From the NCBI GenBank assembly GCA_024226315.1, contig JAAELT010000190.1, forward strand, positions 1 through 63,297: 63,297 nt of DNA. Direction: 5' to 3'. Shown piece after piece: positions 9,543 through 18,324 of the stretch. The notes under the pieces are model-generated. The model was not told the DNA's origin. It saw only the letters and a program-made list of their open reading frames with translations, and did no database searches. A program made the translations under genes and the position numbers. Source of the stretch: a bacterium. Its GTDB lineage: Bacteria > Acidobacteriota > Thermoanaerobaculia > Multivoradales > J023. Numbering within the stretch: the first letter of the stretch is position 1; each line of letters begins with the position of its first letter.

Positions 9543-10420
9543 GCTTTCCCCTGGGTCAGTCGGTCATAAAGACGGATCAGCTCTTCTTCGGAGTGAAAGT
9601 CGATCCGGATCGTTCCACCGCGCTTTTTACGCACGATCGCGACTTTGGTTTGAAGCTCCTGAGTCAGTCGCTCCACGGCAGCCCGCGTATGTACGTCTTG
9701 CTCTTGTTCTTTCTTGCGTTTCTTGACGGCTTTCTTGCCCGCTCCAAGATCGGCGGTCAGCGCTTCGAGATCTCTCGCCGCCAGGCCTTCGGAGACCGCC
9801 CGCTCGGCGATCTCGATCTGCAGATCCCGGTCTGGGACGGAGATGAGAGGCCGCGCCTGACCGGCCGTCAGGCGGCCCTCGCGCAGGAAGTCCTGAATCT
9901 CCTCGGGCAACCGCAGCAGCCGCAAGGCGTTGGTGACCGTGGTGCGTCCCTTGCCCACACGGCCGGCGATCTCTTCCTGCGACAACTGGAAGCGATCCGC
10001 CAGCATACGGTACGCCTCGGCCTCTTCCACCGCGTTCAGGTCGGCTCGCTGGACGTTCTCCACCAGAGCCAGCTCGAGCATCTGCTGATCGTCCTGGATG
10101 TCTCGAATGACGACAGGGACCTCTTCCAGTCCGGCCCGCCGCGCGGCCCGCCACCGGCGCTCGCCGGCGACAATGGTGTAGCGCCCGCCGCTCTTCGGCG
10201 TCACCACGATCGGCTGCACCACCCCCTGGGCGCGAATCGATTCAGCCAGGTCGTCCAGACCCGATTCGTCGAAGGCGCTCCGCGGCTGGAAGCGATTGGG
10301 CTCCAACAGGGTAGCGCCGACCGACACGGAGCCGGTCACCGCCGGCTTGCTCTCCGGCTTCGGTGCCGCCCCGAGCAACGCATCCAGGCCTCGACCCAGG
10401 CCTCGGCGCTTGGCGCTCAT
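9539..10420 (-). CDS. parB: ParB chromosome-partitioning protein
   Basis: ParB/Spo0J family CTPase and parS-binding protein (293 aa) that loads on parS and partitions the origin with ParA. The N-terminus KRRGLGRGLDALLG is the typical ParA-interacting region. The CTP-binding motif GERRWRAARRAG is at about residues 86-97, and the helix-turn-helix LSQEEIAGRVGKGRTTVTN at about 150-168. A basic linker (KKAVKKRKKEQEQ) and a C-terminal dimerisation domain follow. The start overlaps the parA stop (ATGA) and the end overlaps bactofilin by 4 bp. A matching parS site lies 1.4 kb upstream. Confidence 0.96.
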   Translation of the reverse strand: MSAKRRGLGRGLDALLGAAPKPESKPAVTGSVSVGATLLEPNRFQPRSAFDESGLDDLAESIRAQGVVQPIVVTPKSGGRYTIVAGERRWRAARRAGLEEVPVVIRDIQDDQQMLELALVENVQRADLNAVEEAEAYRMLADRFQLSQEEIAGRVGKGRTTVTNALRLLRLPEEIQDFLREGRLTAGQARPLISVPDRDLQIEIAERAVSEGLAARDLEALTADLGAGKKAVKKRKKEQEQDVHTRAAVERLTQELQTKVAIVRKKRGGTIRIDFHSEEELIRLYDRLTQGKA

Positions 10421-11175
10421 GCCACCCTCTGGAGGAACTCGCGAGCCAGAGCCAGATAGGCTTCGGCCCCACGGCTCTTGATGTCGTATTGCAGAATCGG
10501 CAAACCGTGGCTCGGGGCCTCGGCGAGCCGGACGTTACGTGGGATCACGACCTCGTAGACCTCGTCCTTGAAATGGCGCCGCACCTCTGCCGCCACGTCG
10601 CGGGACAGATTCGTCCGATCGTCGAACATGGTCAGGAGAATGCCACCGATGCCGAGATGGGGGTTGAGTCGCGCTTGAACCCTTCGCAGGGTCGCCACCA
10701 GCGCGCTGATTCCCTCGAGGGCATAGTACTCGCACTGTAGAGGAACCAGCATCCGGTCCGCCGCCGTCAGAGCGCTGACCGTCAGGTGCCCGAGCGAAGG
10801 CGGACAGTCCAGAAAGACGATGTCGTAGTCGTCGGCCAGCCCCCTGAGCGCGAGTCGGAGCCGATGCTCCCAGCCTTCGTTACCGACGAACTCGACCTCC
10901 ACTCCGACCAGCTCACGATCCGCCGGCAGCAGGCTCAAGCCAGCGAATCCGGTGGCCTGGACCGCATCGGTGGCATCGGACTCCTCGCTGAGCACATGGT
11001 ACAGGTGGGGTTTCCGCGCCTCGACGCCGACCCCCCGGGTGGCGTTGCCCTGAGGATCACAATCGACCAGCAGAATCCGCTTCTCGAGCGCACCCAGCGC
11101 GGCCGCGAGATTGATCGCGGTCGTGGTCTTGCCCACCCCGCCTTTTTGATTGGCTACTGCGACGAAGGTCGTCAT
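10417..11175 (-). CDS. parA: ParA chromosome-partitioning ATPase
   Basis: ParA/Soj ATPase (252 aa) partnering ParB in origin segregation. The deviant Walker A KGGVGKTTTAINLAAAL begins at residue 11, with Walker A' VDCDPQGNATRGVG and Walker B DYDIVFLDCPPSLG. QCEYYALEGISAL and RNVRLAEAPSHGLPI are conserved family segments. The start was set at the ATG giving MTTFVAVANQKGG; the open frame extends upstream into rsmG but that part has no ParA similarity. GGAAG lies about 12 nt upstream. The gene follows rsmG after 29 bp and overlaps parB (ATGA). Confidence 0.96.
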   Translation of the reverse strand: MTTFVAVANQKGGVGKTTTAINLAAALGALEKRILLVDCDPQGNATRGVGVEARKPHLYHVLSEESDATDAVQATGFAGLSLLPADRELVGVEVEFVGNEGWEHRLRLALRGLADDYDIVFLDCPPSLGHLTVSALTAADRMLVPLQCEYYALEGISALVATLRRVQARLNPHLGIGGILLTMFDDRTNLSRDVAAEVRRHFKDEVYEVVIPRNVRLAEAPSHGLPILQYDIKSRGAEAYLALAREFLQRVA

Positions 11176-11204
11176 GTCTTTTCGGGCTTCCGTTCTCGCC
11201 CCCG

Positions 11205-11834
11205 CTACGTTGCGCAAACCTCCAGAATCCGGCGCCTTCTGCTGCCGGCCAGCTCCACCGCCCGACCGATTCGACAGCCCTCGGGAAGTTCCGGCGACTT
11301 CGCTCCACACCAGAAGAGGAATCGAGCTCGCGGTGAAGACTCCAGCAAGGCCTCGAGATGTCCCGGAGAGAGGGCCAGAGCTCGGCAGGTAAAGACTTCG
11401 ATCTCGCGCGGAAAACCCCGAGGAAGGGGACGTTCGACTCTAACATCGAGGCACCGGCAGGACAATCCGCAGAGCCGGACGGCGGTCTTCAGGAAAGCCC
11501 ACTTTCGTTCCCTTGGCTCGACGAGTGTAACCTCCAAAGAGGGACGCGCCGCGGCCAGCACGAGCCCCGGAAAACCCGCGCCGGAGCCGAGATCGACCAG
11601 ATTGCGGGCGTCTGGCGGGATCAGTGGCAGAGCCGCCAGCGACTCGCCATAGTGCCGCCCCAGAATTTCTCCCGCGGTGCCCGGGCCCACCAGGGAAAGA
11701 CGAGGATTCCACCTCTGGAGCTCAAGGTAGTGCGCGTAGAGAGCCAGAACCGCTTCGGGATCGATGGACGGAGACTGCGCCAGCAAGCGGTCGCCGAACT
11801 GGCTCTCCGTCAGGGAGGGGATCGGACTTCCCAT
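11205..11834 (-). CDS. rsmG: RsmG, 16S rRNA G527 N7-methyltransferase
   Basis: SAM-dependent methyltransferase (209 aa) that makes m7G527 in 16S rRNA (E. coli numbering). The SAM-binding motif LVDLGSGAGFPGLVLAA is at about residues 80-96, followed by VTLVEPRERKWAFLKTA. The N-terminal region with LYAHYLELQRWNPRLSLVG is the typical RsmG substrate helix. The ATG at 11834 lies within the parS site, so transcription or translation initiation and ParB binding share this DNA. In many bacteria mnmE and mnmG sit between jag and rsmG; they are absent here. Confidence 0.93.
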   Translation of the reverse strand: MGSPIPSLTESQFGDRLLAQSPSIDPEAVLALYAHYLELQRWNPRLSLVGPGTAGEILGRHYGESLAALPLIPPDARNLVDLGSGAGFPGLVLAAARPSLEVTLVEPRERKWAFLKTAVRLCGLSCRCLDVRVERPLPRGFPREIEVFTCRALALSPGHLEALLESSPRARFLFWCGAKSPELPEGCRIGRAVELAGSRRRRILEVCAT

Positions 11835-11849
11835 GTTTCACGTGAAACG
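11834..11849. promoter_or_regulatory. parS centromere site
   Basis: TGTTTCACGTGAAACG matches 15 of 16 positions of the widely conserved ParB binding site TGTTTCACGTGAAACA, a near-perfect palindrome. It lies between jag and rsmG, overlapping the first base of the rsmG start codon, and is 0.7 kb from parA and about 10 kb from dnaA. No second copy was noticed in the window. Confidence 0.9.
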
Positions 11850-11892
11850 CAGCTCGTATTCGGACCGAGCTGGTTCGCGGGCTCCAGCCCGA

Positions 11893-12729
11893 TCAGACAG
11901 GCAGGATCCGTACCCGCTTCAGGAATCCTTCGCCCTCACTCTGCGTCCGCACGGCCGGATCTTCAGCAAGGGCCATGTGAACGAGCCGACGGTCTGCTGG
12001 ATTCATCGGTTCGAGCTTGCGCTCACGCATCTCGCTCCGTACATCCTCGGCGGCGTCCCTGGCCAACTGAGTCAGCTCGTCTTCGTGAGCCTCCCTGAAA
12101 CCTTCGCTGTCCACGCGACACGGTACCCCGTGCCCCACCAGTCCCCGAACCATGCGCGGTAGAAGGTGCTCCACGGCTCGGAGGGCACTGCCGCGATCCT
12201 CCACCAACAGGTCGCTGTCGGGGCCGGAGAGCTCGACGTCGAACCCTTCATCCCCGCGCTGGACCGTTGACTCTACTTCGAGGTCGAGTAGCGTGATCAA
12301 CTCTTCTGTCGCCGCCTCGAAAGCCTCCGTCTCGGGATCCGCCAGATCCTCACCTGTCCAGGAAGCCTCCTCGCCCTGCCAGCGCCCGTCGCTTCGATCC
12401 TCCCTCTGAGATTCATTTCTGGGCCTTCGCGCCTCATCGGGACGCGAAGGCGAAGCGCCCGTCCTGGCTGGCGAGGCATGGTCTGGCGGAGACGGGGCCG
12501 GGGGAGGGGACACGTCCGGGGGAGACACGGCGGCTAGCGGCGCCGCCCCTTCAGGCTGCTCCGGCGATTTCGGATCCACCTCGATGACCACACGGCGCCT
12601 GATATTCAAGAATCCGTGCTTCTTGTCACGCAGCTTGTAGGCGACGCGAGCCGGGTCGAGGCCAAAGTGACTCGCGGCAGCCAGGACCGCTTGCTCTACG
12701 CTATTTCCAGAAAAAAACTGTCGCTCCAT
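11893..12729 (-). CDS. jag: Jag/KhpB, KH-R3H RNA-binding protein
   Basis: Jag (SpoIIIJ-associated, KhpB) protein of 278 aa. The N-terminal Jag domain occupies residues 1-50, MERQFFSGNSVEQAVLAAAS onward with DKKHGFLNIRRR. A long low-complexity Pro/Ser/Arg-rich linker (about 55-130) follows, then a divergent KH domain (about 135-205) and an R3H domain with MNPADRRLVHMALAEDPAV. The start was set at the ATG giving MERQFF, 14 bp after yidC; the open frame continues upstream as a shadow of yidC. It binds RNA and is linked to cell-envelope control in other bacteria. Confidence 0.92.
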   Translation of the reverse strand: MERQFFSGNSVEQAVLAAASHFGLDPARVAYKLRDKKHGFLNIRRRVVIEVDPKSPEQPEGAAPLAAVSPPDVSPPPAPSPPDHASPARTGASPSRPDEARRPRNESQREDRSDGRWQGEEASWTGEDLADPETEAFEAATEELITLLDLEVESTVQRGDEGFDVELSGPDSDLLVEDRGSALRAVEHLLPRMVRGLVGHGVPCRVDSEGFREAHEDELTQLARDAAEDVRSEMRERKLEPMNPADRRLVHMALAEDPAVRTQSEGEGFLKRVRILPV

Positions 12730-12743
12730 CTTTCTCCCCTGTC

Positions 12744-14486
12744 CTAGGCCGCCTCGGTCTGTTTCTTCAACTTCGTCGTGATTGCTTGCTGCACCATGGA
12801 AAGCAGGTTGTTCGTCACCCAGTAGAGTACCAGCCCGCTGGGGAACGCGAAGGCGACGAACATGAACACCAACGGCAGCATCTGCATCATGCGTCGCTGC
12901 ATCGGATCCGGCGCGGCGGGCATCATACGCTGCATGGCAACGCTGGTCACGCCCATGAGGATGGGCAGCACGTAATACGGATCCGGGATAGAGAGATCGC
13001 CGATCCAACCGATCCACGGCGCATTGCGGAGCTCGACCGCGGTCGACAGCAACTTGAAGAAAGCGAAAAAGACCGGCATCTGCAGCAACATCGGCAGACA
13101 GCCGCCCATGGGGTTCACCCCAGCGGACTTGTAGACCTTCATCACCTCTTCGTTCATCTGGCGCTGGGCATCGACGTTGGGACGGCCCTGCTTGTCCTTG
13201 AGCTTGCTGCGGTACTTGGTGCGGATCGCCTGGACCTTGGGATTCAGCTGCTGCATCCTCGCCATCGACTGCTGACCCTTGTGCGTCAAGGGGAAGAAGA
13301 GCAGTCGGATCAGGATGGTGACCAGCACGATCGACCAGCCGTAGTTGGGCACGATCTTCTCGTGGATCCATTCCAGAGCGAAGTAGAGAGGCTTGGCCAG
13401 GAAACCGAACCAGCCCCACCGGACCGTGTCTTCGAGCCCGTAGGGAAGCTCTACCAGCCGGCTGTAGCGCTTGGCCCCGAAGAACGTCAGAGCCTCGAGC
13501 CGCGGCCCGCTCGCCTCCAGCAGAAGGGCCTGGACCTTGGTCGTATCCTCCTCCTCGTCCTCCGAGGGCGCGGTGTCAGCGGGGAAGAAGCGCCTCTGAT
13601 CCGCTTCGTACTCTTTCTTCTGCAGCCATGGCAGCACGATCACTTCCGCCAGACCTCCCTGAGGCATGACGGCCATCAGAAAGAAGTTGTCCTCGAGAGT
13701 GACCCAGCGCAGACCCCGCGCACCGATGGAATCGATCTCGTCCTCTTTCTGTGCGATGGTCGAGAGCTCATCGCCGCGCTTGTAGCCGACCGCCTGCTGA
13801 ATGAAGCGATTGCCGGACTCCGAATCGGTGAGGTTTCTCAGGCCGGGACCGAGCATCACGCTCCACTGTCGGTCGCGTTCGACAGTGATCTGGACCGAGA
13901 CAAAGCCCTGCGGGTTCAGTCGGAATACCTTCTCCGCCGCCCCTCGATCACTCTTGTGACGGAAATGAAGCGTCCGGTCTCCGTTCTCGTCTTCCTCCTG
14001 CTCCCAGACGAACAGAGCGTTATTCAGGCGGTGCGACTTCTCGCCCGCGACCACCAGGGCGAAGGGATGCGGATCGGAGCCGCGGTCCCGCACCATCTCG
14101 AGCGGCTCCCCGTCAGCCCCCTCGTAGTCCTTGAGCAGCACCGAGATCAACTGGGCGCCGCGGCTCGAGAACTGCAGGCGCACCGTCTCGTTCTCGAGGA
14201 CCGGAAGCTCCTCGGCCTCGGCCGCGACGGTCTCGGTCTCGAACTCGAGCAGGGACTGGGGCTCTTCTTCCAGCGCGGTGCCCTCCGCCACCGAAGGGTC
14301 TTCAGCGGCAGTCGCTTCCCCCGGAGTCTGACTTTCCGGCGCCTGGTTTCCCGGCAGATCATTGCCGGAATCGATTGGGACGGCAGGAGGCGGTTCCACG
14401 GGCGGGACCGGCGGAAAAACCGAATTCCAGATGATCAGGATCAGCGCCGACAGAAACACGGCAAGGAGGAGACGGCGATTTTCCAC
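12744..14486 (-). CDS. yidC: YidC membrane protein insertase
   Basis: YidC/Oxa1 family insertase (580 aa) acting in the inner membrane. It has an N-terminal helix (about residues 6-24), a large periplasmic domain as in Gram-negative YidC, and a C-terminal core with the conserved hydrophilic-groove Arg in VTILIRLLFFPLTHKG. A cytoplasmic charged hairpin follows, then GGCLPMLLQMPVFFAFF and FPSGLVLYWVTNNLLSM. The acidic Pro-rich stretch after the first helix (about 25-100) is unusually long. The start is GTG (VENRRLLLAV), chosen because the preceding frame overlaps yidD and lacks similarity; AAAGG precedes it. Confidence 0.95.
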   Translation of the reverse strand: MENRRLLLAVFLSALILIIWNSVFPPVPPVEPPPAVPIDSGNDLPGNQAPESQTPGEATAAEDPSVAEGTALEEEPQSLLEFETETVAAEAEELPVLENETVRLQFSSRGAQLISVLLKDYEGADGEPLEMVRDRGSDPHPFALVVAGEKSHRLNNALFVWEQEEDENGDRTLHFRHKSDRGAAEKVFRLNPQGFVSVQITVERDRQWSVMLGPGLRNLTDSESGNRFIQQAVGYKRGDELSTIAQKEDEIDSIGARGLRWVTLEDNFFLMAVMPQGGLAEVIVLPWLQKKEYEADQRRFFPADTAPSEDEEEDTTKVQALLLEASGPRLEALTFFGAKRYSRLVELPYGLEDTVRWGWFGFLAKPLYFALEWIHEKIVPNYGWSIVLVTILIRLLFFPLTHKGQQSMARMQQLNPKVQAIRTKYRSKLKDKQGRPNVDAQRQMNEEVMKVYKSAGVNPMGGCLPMLLQMPVFFAFFKLLSTAVELRNAPWIGWIGDLSIPDPYYVLPILMGVTSVAMQRMMPAAPDPMQRRMMQMLPLVFMFVAFAFPSGLVLYWVTNNLLSMVQQAITTKLKKQTEAA

Positions 14487-14521
14487 GGAACCTTTTTCCT
14501 TTCTCGATCGACTGTTCCGGC

Positions 14522-14731
14522 TCAGGGCAGATCGATCCCGCCCGGCTGAAACGGATGACAACGCAACAGGCGCCCGCCACCCATCCACAGACCGCGCGCC
14601 GCGCCGTGCTCGAGGACCGCCAACCGCACGTATTCCGAGCAGGTCGGCGAAAACCGGCAAGAGCGCGGCAAGAGCGGCGAGATGTAGCGCTTGTAGAGCA
14701 GCAGGATCTCGGAGAGTAGGTTCTTCATCAT
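14522..14731 (-). CDS. yidD: YidD membrane protein insertion efficiency factor
   Basis: A 69-aa YidD protein that assists membrane protein insertion. The hallmark sequence is present: YKRYISPLLPRSCRFSPTCSEY, with its three cysteines, and the later GLWMGGGRLLRCHPFQPGG. It overlaps the rnpA stop (TGATG) and precedes yidC, the normal order. Two adjacent ATG codons are possible starts (14731 or 14728). Confidence 0.95.
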   Translation of the reverse strand: MMKNLLSEILLLYKRYISPLLPRSCRFSPTCSEYVRLAVLEHGAARGLWMGGGRLLRCHPFQPGGIDLP

Positions 14732-15162
14732 CAGGGCCCTGGTCGGTGCGTGGCCGACTCCTGACGCGGCAGAGTCGCCAGCAGACCTTCGAGCTCCTCT
14801 ACGAGAGTCGTGAATTCGGCATTCGCAGAAGCCGGCTTCAGATGTACGACGATATCCATGGGTCTCAGGAGATCGCGGCCGGCGAAGCGGCGAAAGATCT
14901 CCCGAACCCGGCGCTTGAGCAGGTGACGCACGACCGCCTTGCCGACTTTGCGGCTGGCGGTGATACCGAGCCGAACATCTTGCTTCTCGGTCGAGTGATA
15001 GTGGAGCGACGCCAGAGAGCCGTGTCGCTTCCGGCCCCTGCGATAGCAGCGCTGGAAGTCCACGCGACGGCGCATCCTATGATGGCGGCGCAGCCTATGA
15101 TCGCGGCGCGACTTCTGACGCGGCCGTCTCTGAACAGAGTTTTGGTCCGGCACTACCTGCAC
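14731..15162 (-). CDS. rnpA: Ribonuclease P protein component
   Basis: Protein subunit of RNase P, which processes the 5' ends of tRNAs. The core is recognisable: MRRRVDFQRCYRRGRK, DVRLGITASRKVGKAVVRHLLKRRVREIFRRF. The usual RNR-like box reads VVRHLLKRRVRE, with His replacing the common Asn. The start is uncertain: GTG codons at 15162 and 15153 give a full basic N-terminus, whereas ATG at 15075 would remove the residues that normally precede the RxRRRxDF motif. The longer form (143 aa) is given. It lies between rpmH and yidD. Confidence 0.9.
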   Translation of the reverse strand: MQVVPDQNSVQRRPRQKSRRDHRLRRHHRMRRRVDFQRCYRRGRKRHGSLASLHYHSTEKQDVRLGITASRKVGKAVVRHLLKRRVREIFRRFAGRDLLRPMDIVVHLKPASANAEFTTLVEELEGLLATLPRQESATHRPGP

Positions 15163-15198
15163 CCCGCGGCCAGGCGTGCCCGGGCGACGGGTCGGCAG

Positions 15199-15333
15199 CT
15201 AAGCGCTCAGACGCTTGCGGCCCTTGCGGCGGCGACGCGCCAGGATCGCACGACCCTGACGGGTGCGCATCCGGAGGCGGAAGCCGTGACGCTTCTTGCG
15301 CCGGCGATTGTTGGGTTGAAACGTACGTTTCAC
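15199..15333 (-). CDS. rpmH: Ribosomal protein L34
   Basis: A 44-aa ribosomal protein L34 of the large subunit, with a GTG start. The translation begins [18 protein letters not shown], continues [20 protein letters not shown] and ends RKRLSA. The family sequence is complete. The gene heads the rpmH-rnpA-yidD-yidC-jag-rsmG-parAB-bactofilin run on the minus strand, the canonical origin-proximal order. Confidence 0.95.
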   Translation of the reverse strand: MKRTFQPNNRRRKKRHGFRLRMRTRQGRAILARRRRKGRKRLSA

Positions 15334-15492
15334 GGCGATCAGACCTTCCTGAATCGATGGTTTGTGGGTGTGCTTGGTGGGTGAGCCGACTCACCGCTGG
15401 AGAGCCAGCGAGTCTACCGCATCGAAGCAGCATCGTCAATCGACGGGCAATGAAATGACTGTCGAATGGCTGTCGTGATCATGAAGAATGAA

Positions 15493-15582
15493 TGGCGGAG
15501 AGGGTGGGATTCGAACCCACGGACCGCTTGCACGGTCAACGGTTTTCGAGACCGCCCCGTTCGACCACTCCGGCACCTCTCC
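15493..15582 (-). tRNA. tRNA-Ser (anticodon CGA)
   Basis: A 90-nt class II tRNA read on the minus strand. The acceptor stem GGAGAGG pairs with CCTCTCC, CCA is encoded, and the T-arm reads GGGTTCGAATCCC. A long variable arm as in tRNA-Ser is present, and the anticodon loop CTCGAAA gives CGA. It is the second of a tandem Ser pair. Confidence 0.95.
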
Positions 15583-15598
15583 GCGGTCTTGCTTCTCT

Positions 15599-15688
<90 letters not shown>

Positions 15689-15754
15689 ACAATACCCGTC
15701 GCCCGGTTTTTCCGGACGTCTCGTCGCCCCGCGGCGGGCGACAAATCTGCTGCT

Positions 15755-16222
15755 TCAAAGAACTGATCGAAGCGATCTGAGGTCAGCGAAGAAATCCTTC
15801 AAGACCTGACCACAAGCGGCTTCGAGAACTCCGCGGCGAACTTCCAGGCGGTGGTTGAGCCGCTGGTCGCCCACCACGTCACCGAGCGAGCCACAATAAC
15901 CGGCCTTCGGATCACTCGCTCCGTAGACCAGCCGATCGACTCGGCTGTTGACCAGAGCTCCCGCGCACATCGCGCAAGGCTCCAAGGTGACATACATGGT
16001 ACAACCGATCAAGCGCCAGCCCCGAAGCTCCGTCGCCGCTCGCCGAATGGCGATCAGCTCCGCGTGCGCCAGAGGATCCAGATCCGACTCCCGCCGATTG
16101 CATCCGCGACCGACGATCGAGCCGTCCCGCACCACTACCGCGCCGACCGGCACTTCTCCGAGATCCCAGGCCCGCCGCGCCTCGAGGAGCGCTTCTTCCA
16201 TCCAACGTTGATCGTCGTCCAT
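15755..16222 (-). CDS. tadA: TadA, tRNA A34 deaminase
   Basis: Zinc-dependent tRNA adenosine deaminase (155 aa) that makes inosine 34 in tRNA-Arg(ACG). The catalytic zinc ligands are visible: HAE in DPLAHAELIAIRRAA (about residue 53) and PCAMC in LEPCAMCAGALVNSRV (about 82-86). VPVGAVVV near residue 25 and YGASDPKAG after the active site are typical of TadA. The length is normal. It is transcribed toward the two tRNA-Ser genes. Confidence 0.94.
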   Translation of the reverse strand: MDDDQRWMEEALLEARRAWDLGEVPVGAVVVRDGSIVGRGCNRRESDLDPLAHAELIAIRRAATELRGWRLIGCTMYVTLEPCAMCAGALVNSRVDRLVYGASDPKAGYCGSLGDVVGDQRLNHRLEVRRGVLEAACGQVLKDFFADLRSLRSVL

Positions 16223-16335
16223 GCCTTCACCGTGGCGCTCGGGCGACCGGGAGGCGCTATCTTAGCCCAAGCGATCGGAGCGGTAAACAAGCGCTTTACT
16301 TCCATCGCCGTCAGGGCATACCATATTCTTCCGGC

Positions 16336-16466
16336 GCAGTGGTTTACGAAGGGTTCGGGTCCTGTGCACCGGACGATACCGAACCTCGTCAGGCCCGGAA
16401 GGGAGCAGCGATAAGGTACTCGCTCCGGGTGCCGCAGATTCACCGGAACCCTTCATAAACCACTGC
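16336..16466 (+). ncRNA. ffs: SRP RNA (4.5S/small bacterial type)
   Basis: A signal recognition particle RNA. The universally conserved domain IV core is visible at about 16384-16417: ACCTCGTCAGGCCCGGAAGG followed by GAGCAGCGATAAGG. The flanking sequences GCAGTGGTTTA and TAAACCACTGC form the closing stem, with GAAGGGTTC pairing with GAACCCTTC. Boundaries are taken from the ends of that stem and are accurate to a few nt. dnaX follows on the same strand. Confidence 0.93.
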
Positions 16467-16563
16467 CCGATCGACGTCGATCGGCCGACCTCAGCCGACC
16501 GCGAGTGCCCTCCTCGTCAACACGGTTCGCGTGGTCTCCTCAGCATCCCGGCTCACCCTCCAC

Positions 16564-18291
16564 ATGACCTACCAGGTTCTCGCTCGCAAGTGGCGCCCGC
16601 AGAACTTCGCGGGCGTCGTCGGCCAGGAGCCGATCATCACCGCTCTGCGCAACGGTCTGAAGGACAACCGGATCGCGCAGGCGTATCTGTTCTCGGGCAT
16701 CCGCGGCGTGGGCAAGACGACCGCCGCCCGGGTCCTGGCCAAAGCACTAAACTGCGAGAGCGGACCAGAGCCCGATCTACCCGCCGCGGACCCTTGCAAC
16801 GAGTGCCCGGCCTGCACCCAGATCACCGCCGGCGCGGATCTCGACGTCTTGGAAGTCGACGCCGCCACCTACTCGAAAGTCGAGCAGGTGCGCGAGCTCA
16901 CCGAGAGCCTGCGTTACGGACCGGCTCGCGACCGCTACAAGGTCGTCGTGCTCGACGAGGTCCATCGACTCTCCAGACAGGCCTTCGACGCCCTGCTCAA
17001 GATCGTCGAGGAGCCGCCGCCGCACCTGGTGTTCATCTTCGCCACCACCGAGGTCGACGCGGTGCCGGCGACCATTCTGTCGCGGTGCCAGGAGTTCCAG
17101 TTCCGGCGGGTGCACTCGCCGGTCCTGGCGGGTTACCTGCGCCAGATCAGTGACGCCGAGAAGATCGAGGTCACCGATACGTCCCTGCGCCTCATCGCGC
17201 GGGCAGGCGAAGGCAGCGTCCGCGACTCGGTGGCCCTGCTGGATCAGCTCGCCACCTTCGGCAACGGCGAGATCAGCGACAAGGACGCCTCGAACCTGCT
17301 CGGCGGCCTCGACGTGGCGGTCTTTCATCGCCTTTTGAGCGCGATCCTCGAAGGGCGCCCCACCGCGATCTCGGAGATCGTCCAGGAGATCGAGGCCAAC
17401 GGTTGGGATCCCCACAACGTCTACGGCCAGTTCCTCGTCTACGCCCGCGATGCCCTGCACCTGGCAATGGGCAGCGAGCCGGAGGCCATCGATCTGCCGC
17501 TCGAGGAGGCCCAAGCCCTGGCGGATCTGGTGCGGCCGACGAGCTACGAGAATCTCTTGCGCCTCACCCAACACCTGCTGACCAGCGAGATGGTCGTCCG
17601 CCGCAGTGAGTTCGCGATGCTGGCTCTGCAACTCGCCTGGCTGCGCGCCGCCGAGCTGCCGAAGCTGACCCGCATCGAGGATCTTCTCTCCGGCCGAGAG
17701 ACTTCCGGCTCGAGCACTGGACCGGACACCAGCCAAGGTAGCGGCGGTCAAGGCTCTGCCGCACCCGAACCTGTCGCACCGAGACCTGCCAGCGCCCATC
17801 GCCGAGCCGCGAGCCGACCGCCTTCGCCCCAAGAAGCCCAGCCCGCCCCTTCACTCAGCAGAGGCGAGGCCGGCACGAAACCGGTCCCCTCCGTAAGGGA
17901 ACCCCGCGCCGACGTGCCGCGAGCCGTCGGCCAAGAGGGAATCGGGCGCTTCAGCCGACTTCTCGGTGATCGGCGTCAGGGCCTCGCCGCGCTCTTCGGA
18001 TCCGCGCAGCTGGCGTTCGAGGGCGGCCGATTGACGATCCAGCCCCAGGCGGGAGACGTTCTTCTCGCCGGCGCTCTGAAACGCGAAACGAACGCCTCTC
18101 TGGTCGAGGATCTGATCCGCCAGGTCTGGGGGGAAGACGCCGGCTGGACGCTCCTGGCTCCAGGTCCGAAGGTCGAGGAAGTCGACAACGAGAAAGAATC
18201 GAAGGACGATAAGTTGCGCCAGGCCCAGGATGATCCCACCGTCCAGGCAGTCCTGGATATCTTTGGAGGCAACATCCAGAGTGTGCAATAA
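16564..18291 (+). CDS. dnaX: DNA polymerase III gamma/tau subunit
   Basis: Clamp-loader ATPase of the replicative polymerase (575 aa). The N-terminus MTYQVLARKWRPQNFAGVVG is canonical, so the start is placed at this ATG rather than the GTG 33 bp upstream. Walker A is GIRGVGKTTAARV at about residues 45-57, four zinc cysteines lie at about 65-85, Walker B is VVVLDEVHRLS, and sensor motif SRCQEFQFRR is present. The C-terminal third is a Pro/Ser/Ala-rich linker followed by a tau-like domain. No A-rich slippery heptamer was noticed. ebfC and recR follow, the common dnaX-ebfC-recR order. The Shine-Dalgarno signal is weak. Confidence 0.95.
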   Translation: MTYQVLARKWRPQNFAGVVGQEPIITALRNGLKDNRIAQAYLFSGIRGVGKTTAARVLAKALNCESGPEPDLPAADPCNECPACTQITAGADLDVLEVDAATYSKVEQVRELTESLRYGPARDRYKVVVLDEVHRLSRQAFDALLKIVEEPPPHLVFIFATTEVDAVPATILSRCQEFQFRRVHSPVLAGYLRQISDAEKIEVTDTSLRLIARAGEGSVRDSVALLDQLATFGNGEISDKDASNLLGGLDVAVFHRLLSAILEGRPTAISEIVQEIEANGWDPHNVYGQFLVYARDALHLAMGSEPEAIDLPLEEAQALADLVRPTSYENLLRLTQHLLTSEMVVRRSEFAMLALQLAWLRAAELPKLTRIEDLLSGRETSGSSTGPDTSQGSGGQGSAAPEPVAPRPASAHRRAASRPPSPQEAQPAPSLSRGEAGTKPVPSVREPRADVPRAVGQEGIGRFSRLLGDRRQGLAALFGSAQLAFEGGRLTIQPQAGDVLLAGALKRETNASLVEDLIRQVWGEDAGWTLLAPGPKVEEVDNEKESKDDKLRQAQDDPTVQAVLDIFGGNIQSVQ

Positions 18292-18324
18292 ACGCGATAA
18301 AACGAATTCATTGGAGACAATTAC

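Noticed and set aside
12730..13419. Upstream extension of jag in the same frame
   Set aside because: It lies inside yidC coding sequence on the same strand; jag starts at 12729 (MERQFF).
15317..15332. TGAAACGTACGTTTCA palindrome resembling parS
   Set aside because: It encodes the conserved MKRTFQ start of ribosomal protein L34, so the palindrome follows from coding constraint; the core is CGTACG, not CACGTG.
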